Shown piece after piece: positions 17,531-26,109 of a stretch of 64,000 nucleotides of DNA (positions within the stretch are counted from its first letter, which is position 1; every line of letters begins with the position of its first letter). The DNA comes from UBA11606 sp964504305 (lineage in GTDB: Bacteria; Actinomycetota; Acidimicrobiia; Acidimicrobiales; Aldehydirespiratoraceae), in contig CAZDEB010000007.1 in the NCBI GenBank assembly GCA_964504305.1, positions 62,001-126,000 of the forward strand, given 5' to 3'. The notes below the pieces were generated by a model, which worked only from the letters and a program-made list of their open reading frames with translations, was not told where the DNA came from and ran no database searches. The position numbers were made by a program, and so were the translations under genes.

Positions 17531-18136
17531 ATGGCCACCGATGGCTCTCGCCGTACCCAGTCCCAAGAACAGCGCCGCACCAGGGTGCTCGAGACCGCTA
17601 TGCGGATGGCCGGCGAAGGCGGGTACGAAGCCGTACAGATGCGTGCAGTCGCCGACGAGTCCGGCGTTGCTTTGGGCACCATCTATCGTTATTTCTCCGG
17701 CAAGGACGAGATGCTCATCGCCGGTCTTGCCGGGTGGTTGCGCCGCACCCGTCGACGAATTGAGACTGGCGCGATCCCGGGCGCGACTCCCGCCGACCGA
17801 CTTTTTGTGTTGCTCGAACGATCGGCGGAACGAACCGAGAACCGGCCGACCCTTATGGGGGCCTTAGTGACTGCACTCGGGACTACGTCGCCAACAGCCG
17901 CGCCCTACAAGCTTCAGGTCGAGCAGGAACTCAAGGCGGTGGTCGTTACCGCGCTCGGCCCCGCGCCGGGCATCGATACCGAAGGCGTGGGACAGGTGCT
18001 CATGCATGTCTGGGGGTCGGCGCTTACCCGTTGGGTTGGCGGAATCGCCCCCGACGGGAGTGTTGCCGCCGAGCTCTTACAAGCCGCTCGCCTGATGGTG
18101 GGTGCGAACGTGACGGCGGAGGTCAGGGGCGGCTGA
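17531..18136 (+). CDS. TetR-family regulator, KstR-like
   Basis: 201 residues. The helix-turn-helix is at about residues 35-66: VQMRAVADESGVALGTIYRYFSGKDEML. This is close in style to the KstR group that controls sterol and fatty-acid catabolism in mycobacteria (MRAVA..AGVA.GTIYRYF). The C-terminal ligand domain is less conserved. It probably represses catabolic genes and is released by an acyl-CoA-type ligand (inference from the family). Candidate operators are the palindromes before the SDR pair at 20481-20497 and before ipdA at 30653-30667. The last 14 bp overlap the convergent GGDEF-EAL gene. Confidence 0.88.
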   Translation: MATDGSRRTQSQEQRRTRVLETAMRMAGEGGYEAVQMRAVADESGVALGTIYRYFSGKDEMLIAGLAGWLRRTRRRIETGAIPGATPADRLFVLLERSAERTENRPTLMGALVTALGTTSPTAAPYKLQVEQELKAVVVTALGPAPGIDTEGVGQVLMHVWGSALTRWVGGIAPDGSVAAELLQAARLMVGANVTAEVRGG

Positions 18137-20345
18137 GCGCTTGCTCGAATGCTTCTGGTTCTCGGGCCTTGGAGAAGTAGAAGCCCAGCGCCTGGTCGCA
18201 GTCGAGTTCTTCGAGCACCGCCAACTGTTCGCGAGTCTCGACTCCTTCGGCAATCACGATCATCCCGAGGGCATGAGCCAAGTCGATGATGGCGGCCACG
18301 ATAGTAGAGGCGTTGGCCTCGGTACCGAGCCCCGACACGAACGATCGGTCGATCTTCAAGACGTCGAGAGGCAGCCGCTGTAGATAGGCAAACTGCGACC
18401 AGCCAGTGCCGAAATCGTCGATACCGAGACTGATTCCGAGCTCGCGGAGCTCGTCGAGTTGGGCCGTTGCGGCGTCGGTGTCGCCCATGAGCGCAGACTC
18501 GGTTATCTCGAGGCAGATCTCGTCGGTCGTGATGCCCGCGGCCTCGACGGTGTCTTTAACGAACTCGACCAGATCCGGGTCGCCGAGTTGGCGGCCCGAC
18601 AAGTTGACCCATATGCGAACCGGTTCTTGTTCGGGCTTGCGATGAACCCGCCAGATGCTGGCCTGTCGACACGCCTCGATCAGCACCCAACGACCGATCT
18701 CGACGATGAGGCCGGTCTCTTCGGCTAGCGGAATGAACTCCCCAGGCGGGATCAGCCGACCGTCGGGGCTTTGCCAACGAACCAATGCTTCGAAGCCGAC
18801 GATTCGGCCCGACTCGAGATCGACTTCGGGTTGATAGTGAAGACGAAGCTCGTTGTTGGCAATGGCGCGGCGGAGCGCTTCTTCGGTGTCGTGACGTTCG
18901 AGTTCGATGTCTTGGTCGACTTCGTCGTGGATTGCATAACGGCCGCGGCCTTCGTGTTTGGCTTCGTACATCGCGGTGTCGGCCCTATCGAGCACCGGGT
19001 GCGGGTCGTCGTGGCCCTGCGACGTGGCAATGCCGATCGACGCACCGAGGGCGACCTCGCGACCGTCGAGGACGAACGGCTGATCGAAGGCATCGAGAAT
19101 GCGGCGAGCCACCGTGGATGCGCCCCGGGCGCCATCGGTGCCGGCACACAACATCACGAACTCGTCGCCTCCGATCCGAGCAAGAGTGTCGCCGGGACGA
19201 ACAATCGCGATCAGGCGTTCGGCGACCTTGGTGAGTGCGGTGTCGCCGGCGTGATGGCCGAGGGTGTCGTTGACGGTCTTGAACCCGTCCAGGTCTATGA
19301 ACAACACGCCGACCGGTTGAGAGGTGCGTCGGGCGATCGCGAATGCCTGGTCCATGCGATCTAGTAGCAGGGCTTTGTTTGGTAGCCCGGTCAGCTCGTC
19401 GTGAAAGGCCTGCTTGATGAGGCTCTGCTCGGTTTCTCGTTGTTCGGTGATGTCTCGGCTGGAGGACTGCAGTTGGCGCAGCGTGCCGTCGGTGTCGCGA
19501 ATTGGGCTGATTGCCGTTTCGAACCAGCGGTAACCGCCATTGCGATGTCTTAGACGGTGACGAAAACGGGTCGGTTCGGAACCTCGTCGAGCGGAGTCTT
19601 CGATGGCGTTGATGAGGGCGTCGCGTGTCGAGCGATGGGCAAGGTCGACGGGATGGGTACCGATCAGGCTGGCTGGTTCGACATCGAGCAGTCGCCGCGC
19701 TGACGGTGATGCGTAGGTGAACGTTCCGTCAGTCTCGTGAAGGCACACGAGGTCTGAGGTGTATTCGGCTACGGCTTGAAAGATGTCCTCGGCGACGGCG
19801 AGGCGCTGTGTTGTTTCGGCGATGATGGCGTCGGTTTGGCCCTGATCTGTGAGCCGGCTCAGCTCGGCCAGCAACAAGACCGGTTCGTGCTCGTCGAATA
19901 TCGGAGAAATGGTGACCCGCAGTGCGACTGCTTCGTTCTCGCCTGGCTGAGATGGGCCGCCTGGCTGAGATTGGCCACCTGCCTGGGCTGGTTCGCCGGT
20001 GTCGACCGTGCGGGAACCTATTCGGCCGGCTCGGCCGGCTTCGATGAGTGGACCGAGCACCGCCGTCGCGTCGGGGCCGTGCCAGAGGTCGCCTGCCCAT
20101 AACGGGTGGCCGCGGAGGGCGTCGCGGTCGAGCCCGAGCTGTTTTATGAGATCGTTGCCGTCGAGCACCGTTCCGTCGAGGTCGACCAGCAAAGCAGGCT
20201 CGGTCAGATGCCCGAGCGCGATCCGCATTTGCAGGCCGCGTGTGAGGTCGTCGGTGGCGGGATCGACCAGACGGACCAGCAAATTGAGCGCGTCGGTGCG
20301 CGTCGGATCGGCGGTGACAGGTGGAATGTGGAGCTGGTCGCTCAA
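18123..20345 (-). CDS. PAS-GGDEF-EAL cyclic-di-GMP signalling protein
   Basis: 740 residues. An N-terminal PAS-like domain covers about 40-165. It is interrupted by a low-complexity insert (AQAGGQSQPGGPSQPGE) encoded by short DNA repeats near 19948-19995. A PAS/PAC domain follows (about 190-305, AEYTSDLVCLHETDGTFTYASP to SSRDITEQ). The diguanylate cyclase domain has an intact GGDEF at about residue 394, and the EAL domain has intact FEALVRW, VNLSGRQ, EITES, IDDFGTGWS, LKIDRSF and AEGVET. Both synthesis and hydrolysis of c-di-GMP are possible. There is no membrane segment. The start appears to be TTG at 20343-20345. It is the second such protein in the window and, unlike the first, keeps the canonical GGDEF. 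Confidence 0.92.
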   Translation of the reverse strand: MSDQLHIPPVTADPTRTDALNLLVRLVDPATDDLTRGLQMRIALGHLTEPALLVDLDGTVLDGNDLIKQLGLDRDALRGHPLWAGDLWHGPDATAVLGPLIEAGRAGRIGSRTVDTGEPAQAGGQSQPGGPSQPGENEAVALRVTISPIFDEHEPVLLLAELSRLTDQGQTDAIIAETTQRLAVAEDIFQAVAEYTSDLVCLHETDGTFTYASPSARRLLDVEPASLIGTHPVDLAHRSTRDALINAIEDSARRGSEPTRFRHRLRHRNGGYRWFETAISPIRDTDGTLRQLQSSSRDITEQRETEQSLIKQAFHDELTGLPNKALLLDRMDQAFAIARRTSQPVGVLFIDLDGFKTVNDTLGHHAGDTALTKVAERLIAIVRPGDTLARIGGDEFVMLCAGTDGARGASTVARRILDAFDQPFVLDGREVALGASIGIATSQGHDDPHPVLDRADTAMYEAKHEGRGRYAIHDEVDQDIELERHDTEEALRRAIANNELRLHYQPEVDLESGRIVGFEALVRWQSPDGRLIPPGEFIPLAEETGLIVEIGRWVLIEACRQASIWRVHRKPEQEPVRIWVNLSGRQLGDPDLVEFVKDTVEAAGITTDEICLEITESALMGDTDAATAQLDELRELGISLGIDDFGTGWSQFAYLQRLPLDVLKIDRSFVSGLGTEANASTIVAAIIDLAHALGMIVIAEGVETREQLAVLEELDCDQALGFYFSKAREPEAFEQALSRP

Positions 20346-20480
20346 GCGACAATCCTGCTGATCGAAGCGGTTGGACGGACGTTGCTGAACGCTAGTGCTG
20401 ACCTTCAGGTTGTCGGTGGACCCGCTCGCATTGCATCTGACCCTGTGTGGGCGTTTCCACTACTCGGAGCGGTTGTTTGG

Positions 20481-20506
20481 GTGCTCGTGTCGAGCACAGC
20501 TACAGT
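20481..20506 (+). promoter_or_regulatory. Palindromic operator and -10 box before the SDR pair
   Basis: GTGCTCG-TGT-CGAGCAC (20481-20497) is a perfect 7-3-7 inverted repeat lying 4 bp upstream of TACAGT (20501-20506), in the -35/spacer region. That is a classic site for a TetR-type repressor. The downstream SDR is then translated from a Shine-Dalgarno about 45 nt into the message. The 20346-20480 stretch shows no gene. Confidence 0.5.
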
Positions 20507-20556
20507 CCGGCCGATGGTCGATCAACTTCGACAACCCAAAGCTAGGAGCAACTCAC

Positions 20557-21471
20557 ATGGCCGGTTATCTCGACGGGAAGAACATTGCGATCACCGGCGC
20601 CGGCGCGGGGATTGGTAAAGCGGTCGCTCTTGCGGCGGCAGCCGAGGGCGCGAACATCGTCGTTGCCGACTACGGGGTGTCGATGGACGGTAGCGATCCG
20701 TCGAGCGAAGTGGCCGACGCCGCGGTGGCTGAGATCAAAGCCAGTGGCGCAGACGCAGTAGCGGTGGCGGGCGACATTTCTCAATTCGATGTCGGCGAGG
20801 CGGTGGTTGCTGCGGCTTGTAACAACTGGGGCACGATCGACGGAGTGGTATGTCCAGCCGGGGTGTTGCGCGAACGAATGCTTTTCAACATGAGCGAAGA
20901 CGAATGGGACCATGTCATCGCCGTGCACCTCAAAGGTCACTTCAACGTTTACCGGGCGGCATTGGCCCGAATGCGCAAGCAGGAGACCGGCGGATCGCTC
21001 GTGGGATTTACGTCGGGGGCGTTTACCGCCTCGACGGCACAGGCCAACTACTCCGCGGCCAAGGGCGGCATTGTGAGCCTTACCCGTTCGGCCGCCATGA
21101 CCGCGGCAAGCCTCAAGCTCAGAGGCGGTCCCGCGATCAACGCCAACTGCATCGCCCCGGTTGCCAAAACCCGGATGAGCGAAAACGTTCCGTTCGAGAT
21201 CGAGACGGGCGAACCCGAAGACATTGCGCCGATGGTCATCTATTTGTTGAGCGACGCCGGCCGCGACGTCAACGCCCAGATCTACACGTGCGTTGGCCGG
21301 CGGATCTCGGTCTGGAACCAACCGGTAGAAGTCCGCACGATGATGGCCGACGGTGATCGCTGGACTCCCGAACAAATCGCGGCCCAGCTTCCGGGCGATA
21401 TCGGTCAAGAGCCGAACCCGTTCATCGGCGACCTCGAACGACGTATGGCCGAAATGCAGGGCAACGGCTGA
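20557..21471 (+). CDS. SDR dehydrogenase, steroid-catabolism type (Rv3548c-like)
   Basis: 304 residues. The Rossmann motif TGAGAGIGKAVALAAAAEGA is at residue 13. CPAGVLRERMLFNM takes the place of the usual NNAG, and the catalytic Ser (GFTSGAF) and YSAAKGG (Tyr-x3-Lys) are present. A C-terminal extension (GRRISVWNQPVEVRTM and on to QEPNPFIGDL) is of the kind found in 3-hydroxyacyl-CoA dehydrogenases related to HSD17B4. From memory, M. tuberculosis Rv3548c has the same length and lies beside ipdAB, so a role in steroid C/D-ring degradation is likely. The ATG is chosen from AGGAG 9 nt upstream. The next SDR overlaps by 1 nt (TGATG). Confidence 0.82.
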   Translation: MAGYLDGKNIAITGAGAGIGKAVALAAAAEGANIVVADYGVSMDGSDPSSEVADAAVAEIKASGADAVAVAGDISQFDVGEAVVAAACNNWGTIDGVVCPAGVLRERMLFNMSEDEWDHVIAVHLKGHFNVYRAALARMRKQETGGSLVGFTSGAFTASTAQANYSAAKGGIVSLTRSAAMTAASLKLRGGPAINANCIAPVAKTRMSENVPFEIETGEPEDIAPMVIYLLSDAGRDVNAQIYTCVGRRISVWNQPVEVRTMMADGDRWTPEQIAAQLPGDIGQEPNPFIGDLERRMAEMQGNG

Positions 21472-22250
21472 TGGTGGTCCCTGCCGAACCCGATGGGCGT
21501 GACCTGCTGGCCGGTCGGCGGGTAGTTGTTACGGCCGCGGCGGGTACGGGTATCGGCTCGGCCGTGGCCAAACGGTGTTTGGTCGAGGGCGCTTCGGTTC
21601 TGATCTCCGATATTCACCAACGTCGCCTGGCCGAGACTGCCGATCGACTCGAGACCGAAACTGGGCATCGGCCGGGTGTTGCGGTGTGCAACGTGACGGT
21701 TGAGGACGATGTGCAGGCCTTGGTGAGCGCGGCTGTCGATTCCCTGGGGGGCATCGACGTCATGATGAACAACGCCGGACTCGGGGGATCGACCAAGTTG
21801 GTCGACATGACCGACGAGCAATGGTCGTCGGTCATGGGTGTCACCCTCGACGGCACTATGCGCTGCACTCGCGCAGTGATGCGCCACATGATTGCCGCCG
21901 GTACTCGCGGAAGCATTGTCAACAACGCGAGTGTGGTTGGCTGGCGGGCCCAAGCCGAACAAAGTCACTACGCGGCAGCCAAGGCCGGGGTGATGGCGCT
22001 TACCCGTTGTTCGGCTATCGAAGCGGCCGAACACGGGATACGGATCAACGCGGTTGCCCCAAGTATCGCCATGCACGCCTTTCTCGAAAAGGTCAGCGAC
22101 GCCGACTTTCTCGAGCATCTCTCTCGACAAGAAGCGTTCGGACGAGCGGCCGAGCCATGGGAAGTAGCCAATGTCATGGTGTTCTTGGCAAGCGATCTGG
22201 CGAGCTACATGACTGGCGAAGTCGTGTCGGTGAGTTCGCAGCGATCCTAA
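21471..22250 (+). CDS. SDR dehydrogenase, steroid-catabolism type (Rv3549c-like)
   Basis: 259 residues. The cofactor motif is TAAAGTGIGSAVAKRCLVEGA, followed by NNAGLGG, a catalytic Ser in NNASVVGW, and HYAAAKAG (Tyr-x3-Lys). The C-terminus follows the SDR pattern AEPWEVANVMVFLASDLASYMTG. The start overlaps the stop of the preceding SDR, so the two are co-translated and probably act on the same pathway. A 304/259-residue SDR pair matches my recollection of Rv3548c-Rv3549c of the KstR2-type regulon. Reaction: NAD(P)-dependent oxidation of a hydroxy group, substrate not determined by sequence. Confidence 0.82.
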   Translation: MVVPAEPDGRDLLAGRRVVVTAAAGTGIGSAVAKRCLVEGASVLISDIHQRRLAETADRLETETGHRPGVAVCNVTVEDDVQALVSAAVDSLGGIDVMMNNAGLGGSTKLVDMTDEQWSSVMGVTLDGTMRCTRAVMRHMIAAGTRGSIVNNASVVGWRAQAEQSHYAAAKAGVMALTRCSAIEAAEHGIRINAVAPSIAMHAFLEKVSDADFLEHLSRQEAFGRAAEPWEVANVMVFLASDLASYMTGEVVSVSSQRS

Positions 22251-22326
22251 ATTCTCGCCCCGCCCGACTTGTACGGTTTTCATAGAACGCGGCAACCTGC
22301 TAAACCTTGTGGCGCGAGTCACACCA

Positions 22327-22343
22327 CCCGTTCTTCGAACGGG
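22327..22343 (+). other. Hairpin in the leader of the ABC-importer operon
   Basis: CCCGTTC-TTC-GAACGGG is a perfect 7-bp stem with a 3-nt loop, ending 36 nt before the lipoprotein start codon. There is no U-run, so it is more likely an mRNA structure or an operator than a terminator. Candidate -10 sequences lie near 22270-22285. Confidence 0.45.
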
Positions 22344-22379
22344 GCCGCCCTTGCGGCTTCCAACTTCCTGGGGGAACCA

Positions 22380-24146
22380 ATGAAATCCCGATCCGCTTCT
22401 GCGACGCTGGCAAAGCTGCTGGCCGCCCTGCTGGCGTTTTCGCTGATCGCCGCGGCCTGCGGCGGTAGCGATGGCGACGGTGCCACCAACACCGCCGACG
22501 ACACCACCGCCGACGACACCGCGTCAGACACGGCGGCTGACGACACCGCCGCCGACGAGCCCGCCGGAGACGCGGTAGTCGGCACGGTCGAGGATGCTCC
22601 AGTTGACGAGCCCGAAGAGGTCATCACCCCGGGTGGGGTGCTCAAGGTTGCCGTCGAAGCCGAAACCGACGGCCTGAACCCGGCCGTCAACCGCTTCGCC
22701 GTTTCGGCTTACCTCATGGGTCTGTCGATGATCGAGCCAGTGGCCGCATTTGACGCCGAGGGCAACTGGTTCCCTTACCTGGCCGAGTCGTTCACGCCGG
22801 TTGAGGGCACCAACTCGTGGCAGATGAAACTTCGCGAAGGCGTGATGTTTCACAACGGCGAAGAAGTAACAGCCGACGACGCTATTGCCAACTTCGAAGC
22901 TCAGCTCGGCGATCTCGTGATCTCCTTGGCCGTGGCTCCAAGCTTCCCGCCCGAAAATCGCATCGAGAAGATCGACAAGTACACCGTTCAGTACAACTTG
23001 ATTCGTCCCTCCGCTCACTTCCCCGCCAACCTGACGAGCCAGCTCGGAATGCTGGCCGCGGGTAGTTGGATCGCGGCCGCCACCGACGACCCATCGCTCA
23101 ACCAAGCGCCGGTGGGCACTGGCCCATTCATGCTCGAGAGTCGCACACAAGACGATCGAACGATTGTGGTCAAGAACCCCAACTACTGGCAAGGCGCCGA
23201 CAAGGTCTACCTCGATGGCATCGAGTTCATCGTCATCACCGACTCGGCCATCGCCGCCGAGCGGGTAGCAGCCGGCGAAATCGACGTGCAGATCACTTCG
23301 TCTCCCGACGCCATCCTCACGCTGCGCGATGCCGACACCGTGAGCACCATCGAGAACCTTCGTTCGGGCGTTAACGACGTCATGATGAACACCCGCAAAC
23401 CGCCGTTCGACGACATTCGGGTGCGCAAGGCGCTCACTTATGCCGCCGACCGCGAAGGGTATTCGGCGCTAATTACCCAGGGAACGTCGCCGTTGGCCAA
23501 CACGTTCTTTCATCCCGACCTGATCTGGAACAACCCCGACATCGTGCAAGAGGGCAACACCCCCGAGCTTGCTGCTCCGCTGGTCGAGGCTTATTGCGCT
23601 GATGTCCCGGAGAACTGCACCGATGGCAGGGTCAACATGGAGTTGCAGTACTCCGGCCCATCGGTCAGCCAGACCCGTATCGCCGACATCTTCTCGGCCA
23701 TGTGGGGCGACTACTTCAACATCACCAAGCAGGAGTTGTTGCAGGACGCCCACATCCTCGATGTGGCGACCGGTGCGTTCGATGTGGTCACCTGGCGTCA
23801 GTTTGGTGCCGCCGACCCCGACAACGAAGTTGTTTGGCTCGAATGCGCCACCGCCGAAGGCTTCATCACCATCAACTGGGTGCGGGTTTGTAACCCCGAC
23901 CGTGATGCCAAGTTGTTCGAGCAGCGGGCCACTACCGACCTCGATACCCGTGTTGGCCTGTGGCGCGAAGTGCAACAAGATGTTCACGACACCTACTCCT
24001 ACATCTTCACCACCTACGCCAACTGGACCATCGGTGTGAGCGAACGAGTGCGCAACATCTGTGGTCAACGAGGACCGGGCGACGAGTTGATGTTCTGCAA
24101 CAACTCGGGTAACCAGTTCTTCCACAACGTGTGGCTGGCCCAGTAA
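22380..24146 (+). CDS. ABC-importer substrate-binding lipoprotein (SBP family 5)
   Basis: 588 residues. A lipoprotein signal ends LIAAAC-GGS (Cys about residue 25), followed by a 45-residue linker of repeated ADDT/ADDTA units that tethers the binding domain to the membrane. The SBP_bac_5 fold starts at PGGVLKVAVEAETDGLNPA, with FHNGEEVTADDAI, VGTGPFML and NPNYWQG as family marks. It binds peptides or other oligomers outside the membrane and delivers them to the two permeases encoded next. The start is set by GGGGGA 5 nt before the ATG. The operon order A-B-C-D-F is complete. The true substrate is not known. Confidence 0.93.
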   Translation: MKSRSASATLAKLLAALLAFSLIAAACGGSDGDGATNTADDTTADDTASDTAADDTAADEPAGDAVVGTVEDAPVDEPEEVITPGGVLKVAVEAETDGLNPAVNRFAVSAYLMGLSMIEPVAAFDAEGNWFPYLAESFTPVEGTNSWQMKLREGVMFHNGEEVTADDAIANFEAQLGDLVISLAVAPSFPPENRIEKIDKYTVQYNLIRPSAHFPANLTSQLGMLAAGSWIAAATDDPSLNQAPVGTGPFMLESRTQDDRTIVVKNPNYWQGADKVYLDGIEFIVITDSAIAAERVAAGEIDVQITSSPDAILTLRDADTVSTIENLRSGVNDVMMNTRKPPFDDIRVRKALTYAADREGYSALITQGTSPLANTFFHPDLIWNNPDIVQEGNTPELAAPLVEAYCADVPENCTDGRVNMELQYSGPSVSQTRIADIFSAMWGDYFNITKQELLQDAHILDVATGAFDVVTWRQFGAADPDNEVVWLECATAEGFITINWVRVCNPDRDAKLFEQRATTDLDTRVGLWREVQQDVHDTYSYIFTTYANWTIGVSERVRNICGQRGPGDELMFCNNSGNQFFHNVWLAQ

Positions 24147-24229
24147 TCAGCTGAGCAAAGGACGTGACACCGCCGGCAGGCAAAACCCAGCTCGTGACCC
24201 ATGCGGTCCACTAACCAAAGGGAACTTTT

Positions 24230-25237
24230 ATGACCCAGTTCGTGGCCCGTAGGGTGTTGCAGTTGATGCTTGTTCTGCTGGCGGTGACCTTTCTCGCCTT
24301 CTCATCGCTTCATTTGCTCGGCAATCCGCTGGTCAATATCATCGGGGTTGTCGCCGAAATCGACTACTGCGACGACGTCGCCGCTGGCCTGCGCGAGGAC
24401 TCGCATTCCGGGGCAAACATCGCCAAAGGCGATTGCGAGCTCATCGCCGAGGCCAAAGCCGAATACCGCCTCGACGAACCGGTGGTAAAACGCTACGTGC
24501 TCTGGCTGGGCGACATTGCTCAGGGCGACCTTGGCCGATCGTTCCAAAACGATTTGCCGGTCAGCGACATCGTCCGTCAAAAGATGCCCAAGTCGCTGCT
24601 GTTGATGGTGATGGCCGAGATCATTGCTCTGGTAGTCGCGATCCCGATGGGGATCTGGGCGGCCTACCGCGCCGGTCGACGGATCGATCGCGTAACCTCG
24701 ATCGCGTCTTTCGGCCTGCTGTCGATACCCAATTTTGCTTTGGGCGTGATCTTGTTGCAAGTGTTCGCGTTCCGATGGCAGCTTCTGCCGGCCTCGTTTG
24801 ACGACACGTCGGTGTTCACCCGGCTGCACTCGCTGCTGTTACCCGCCACCACGTTGGGCGTCGGGATCGCCGCCACCTACCAGCGGCTGTTGCGTACCGA
24901 TCTGCTCACCACGTTGCAAGAAGACTTCGTGCATATGGCCCGCGCCAAAGGCATGCCTGATCGACACATCATGTTGCGCCACTCGCTTCGGCCCTCGATG
25001 TTCTCACTTATCACCGTGTTTGGCATCAACACCGGTGCTCTCATCGGCGGGTCGCTGGTGATCGAACGGATCTACAGCATTCCTGGCATAGGCAGCGAGA
25101 TCGTTACCGCCGTCGTACGTGACGACTTTCCGGTAGTGCTCGGGGCGGTCGTTGTGATCGCGGTCGGATTTGTGTTGATCAACTTCGTTGTCGATCTGCT
25201 CTATTCGTGGCTCGACCCGAGAGTGAGGGTGTCATGA
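24230..25237 (+). CDS. ABC-importer permease, DppB/OppB type
   Basis: 335 residues. There is an N-terminal membrane helix (VLQLMLVLLAVTFLAFSSLHLL), an external loop and then five helices. The EAA-like coupling motif is DFVHMARAKGMPDRHIMLRHSLRP (about residues 229-252), and IERIYSIPGIGSEIV is typical of the family. The external loop after helix 1 carries an unusual insert with two Cys (EIDYCDD and KGDCELI), absent from most OppB proteins as I know them, which may form a disulfide outside the cell. It pairs with the following permease, whose start overlaps its stop by 4 nt. A Shine-Dalgarno AAAGGGAA precedes the ATG. Confidence 0.93.
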   Translation: MTQFVARRVLQLMLVLLAVTFLAFSSLHLLGNPLVNIIGVVAEIDYCDDVAAGLREDSHSGANIAKGDCELIAEAKAEYRLDEPVVKRYVLWLGDIAQGDLGRSFQNDLPVSDIVRQKMPKSLLLMVMAEIIALVVAIPMGIWAAYRAGRRIDRVTSIASFGLLSIPNFALGVILLQVFAFRWQLLPASFDDTSVFTRLHSLLLPATTLGVGIAATYQRLLRTDLLTTLQEDFVHMARAKGMPDRHIMLRHSLRPSMFSLITVFGINTGALIGGSLVIERIYSIPGIGSEIVTAVVRDDFPVVLGAVVVIAVGFVLINFVVDLLYSWLDPRVRVS

Positions 25238-26109
25238 GCGCCACCATCACTCCCGACGCCATCGATGACGAGGTCGCGGGCGCGGTACAAAAGACGCTTG
25301 GTATTGCTTTCTGGGTGGCCATTGCTTGGATCGTGATAATTAGTCTCGCAGCGCTGTTGGCGCCCGTGCTCCCGATAAAAGACCCGCACGCTATTGCTAC
25401 CGGTCCGCCACGGGTCGGACCATCGATGGACAACCTTTTTGGTACCGATGCGCTGGGGCGCGACGTATTCTCTCGCACGATTTGGGGAGCCCGAATCTCG
25501 TTGGCCGTTGGTTTTCTCGGAATCTTCTTGGGGGTCGTCGTAGGCGGCGCGCTCGGCATTGTGGCCGGCTACTTCAAAGGCAAGATCGATCAGGTCGTGA
25601 GCTTCGGTTTCTTCACTTTGCTGTCGTTTCCGGCCCTCGTCCTTGCTTTGCTCATTACCGCGTCGCTCAACCGCAGCCTGCTTACCGTCGCCATGACCCT
25701 CGGCATCTTGGGCATTGCCCCCATTGGCCGTTTGGCGAGAGCATCCACACTGGTCTTCGCCGAGCGAGAGTTTGTGCAGGCGTCGCGGGTGATCGGCGCC
25801 AAGAACGGTCGCATCATCATCCGCGAACTTCTGCCCAATGTCTTGATCCCCATGGGCGCCCTCACCTTGCTCGGAATGGGCATCTCGATTGTCGCCGAAG
25901 GCAGCTTGGCGTTCCTCGGCCTCTCGGTCGAGGGTGAGGCGATTTCGTGGGGCAAGTCGATTGTTGACGGGTCCCAGACACGAGACCTCGACAACAATCC
26001 TCACGTGGCGATGTTCCCGATCTTCGCCATGTTTCTCACGGTCATGGCCCTCAACTTCGCCGGCGACCGAATCCGCGAATACACCGATGTCAAGGAGACC
26101 GCGTTCTGA
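25234..26109 (+). CDS. ABC-importer permease, DppC/OppC type
   Basis: 291 residues. The N-terminal helix is IAFWVAIAWIVIISLAALLAPV, followed by the DppC signature NLFGTDALGRDVFSRTIWGARISL and further helices. The coupling motif EFVQASRVIGAKNGRIIIRELLPN (about residues 185-208) contacts the ATPases. The ATG overlaps the stop of the upstream permease (ATGA). An in-frame upstream start at 25207 would lie inside that gene and is not needed. It forms the transmembrane heterodimer with the DppB-type permease. Confidence 0.93.
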   Translation: MSATITPDAIDDEVAGAVQKTLGIAFWVAIAWIVIISLAALLAPVLPIKDPHAIATGPPRVGPSMDNLFGTDALGRDVFSRTIWGARISLAVGFLGIFLGVVVGGALGIVAGYFKGKIDQVVSFGFFTLLSFPALVLALLITASLNRSLLTVAMTLGILGIAPIGRLARASTLVFAEREFVQASRVIGAKNGRIIIRELLPNVLIPMGALTLLGMGISIVAEGSLAFLGLSVEGEAISWGKSIVDGSQTRDLDNNPHVAMFPIFAMFLTVMALNFAGDRIREYTDVKETAF

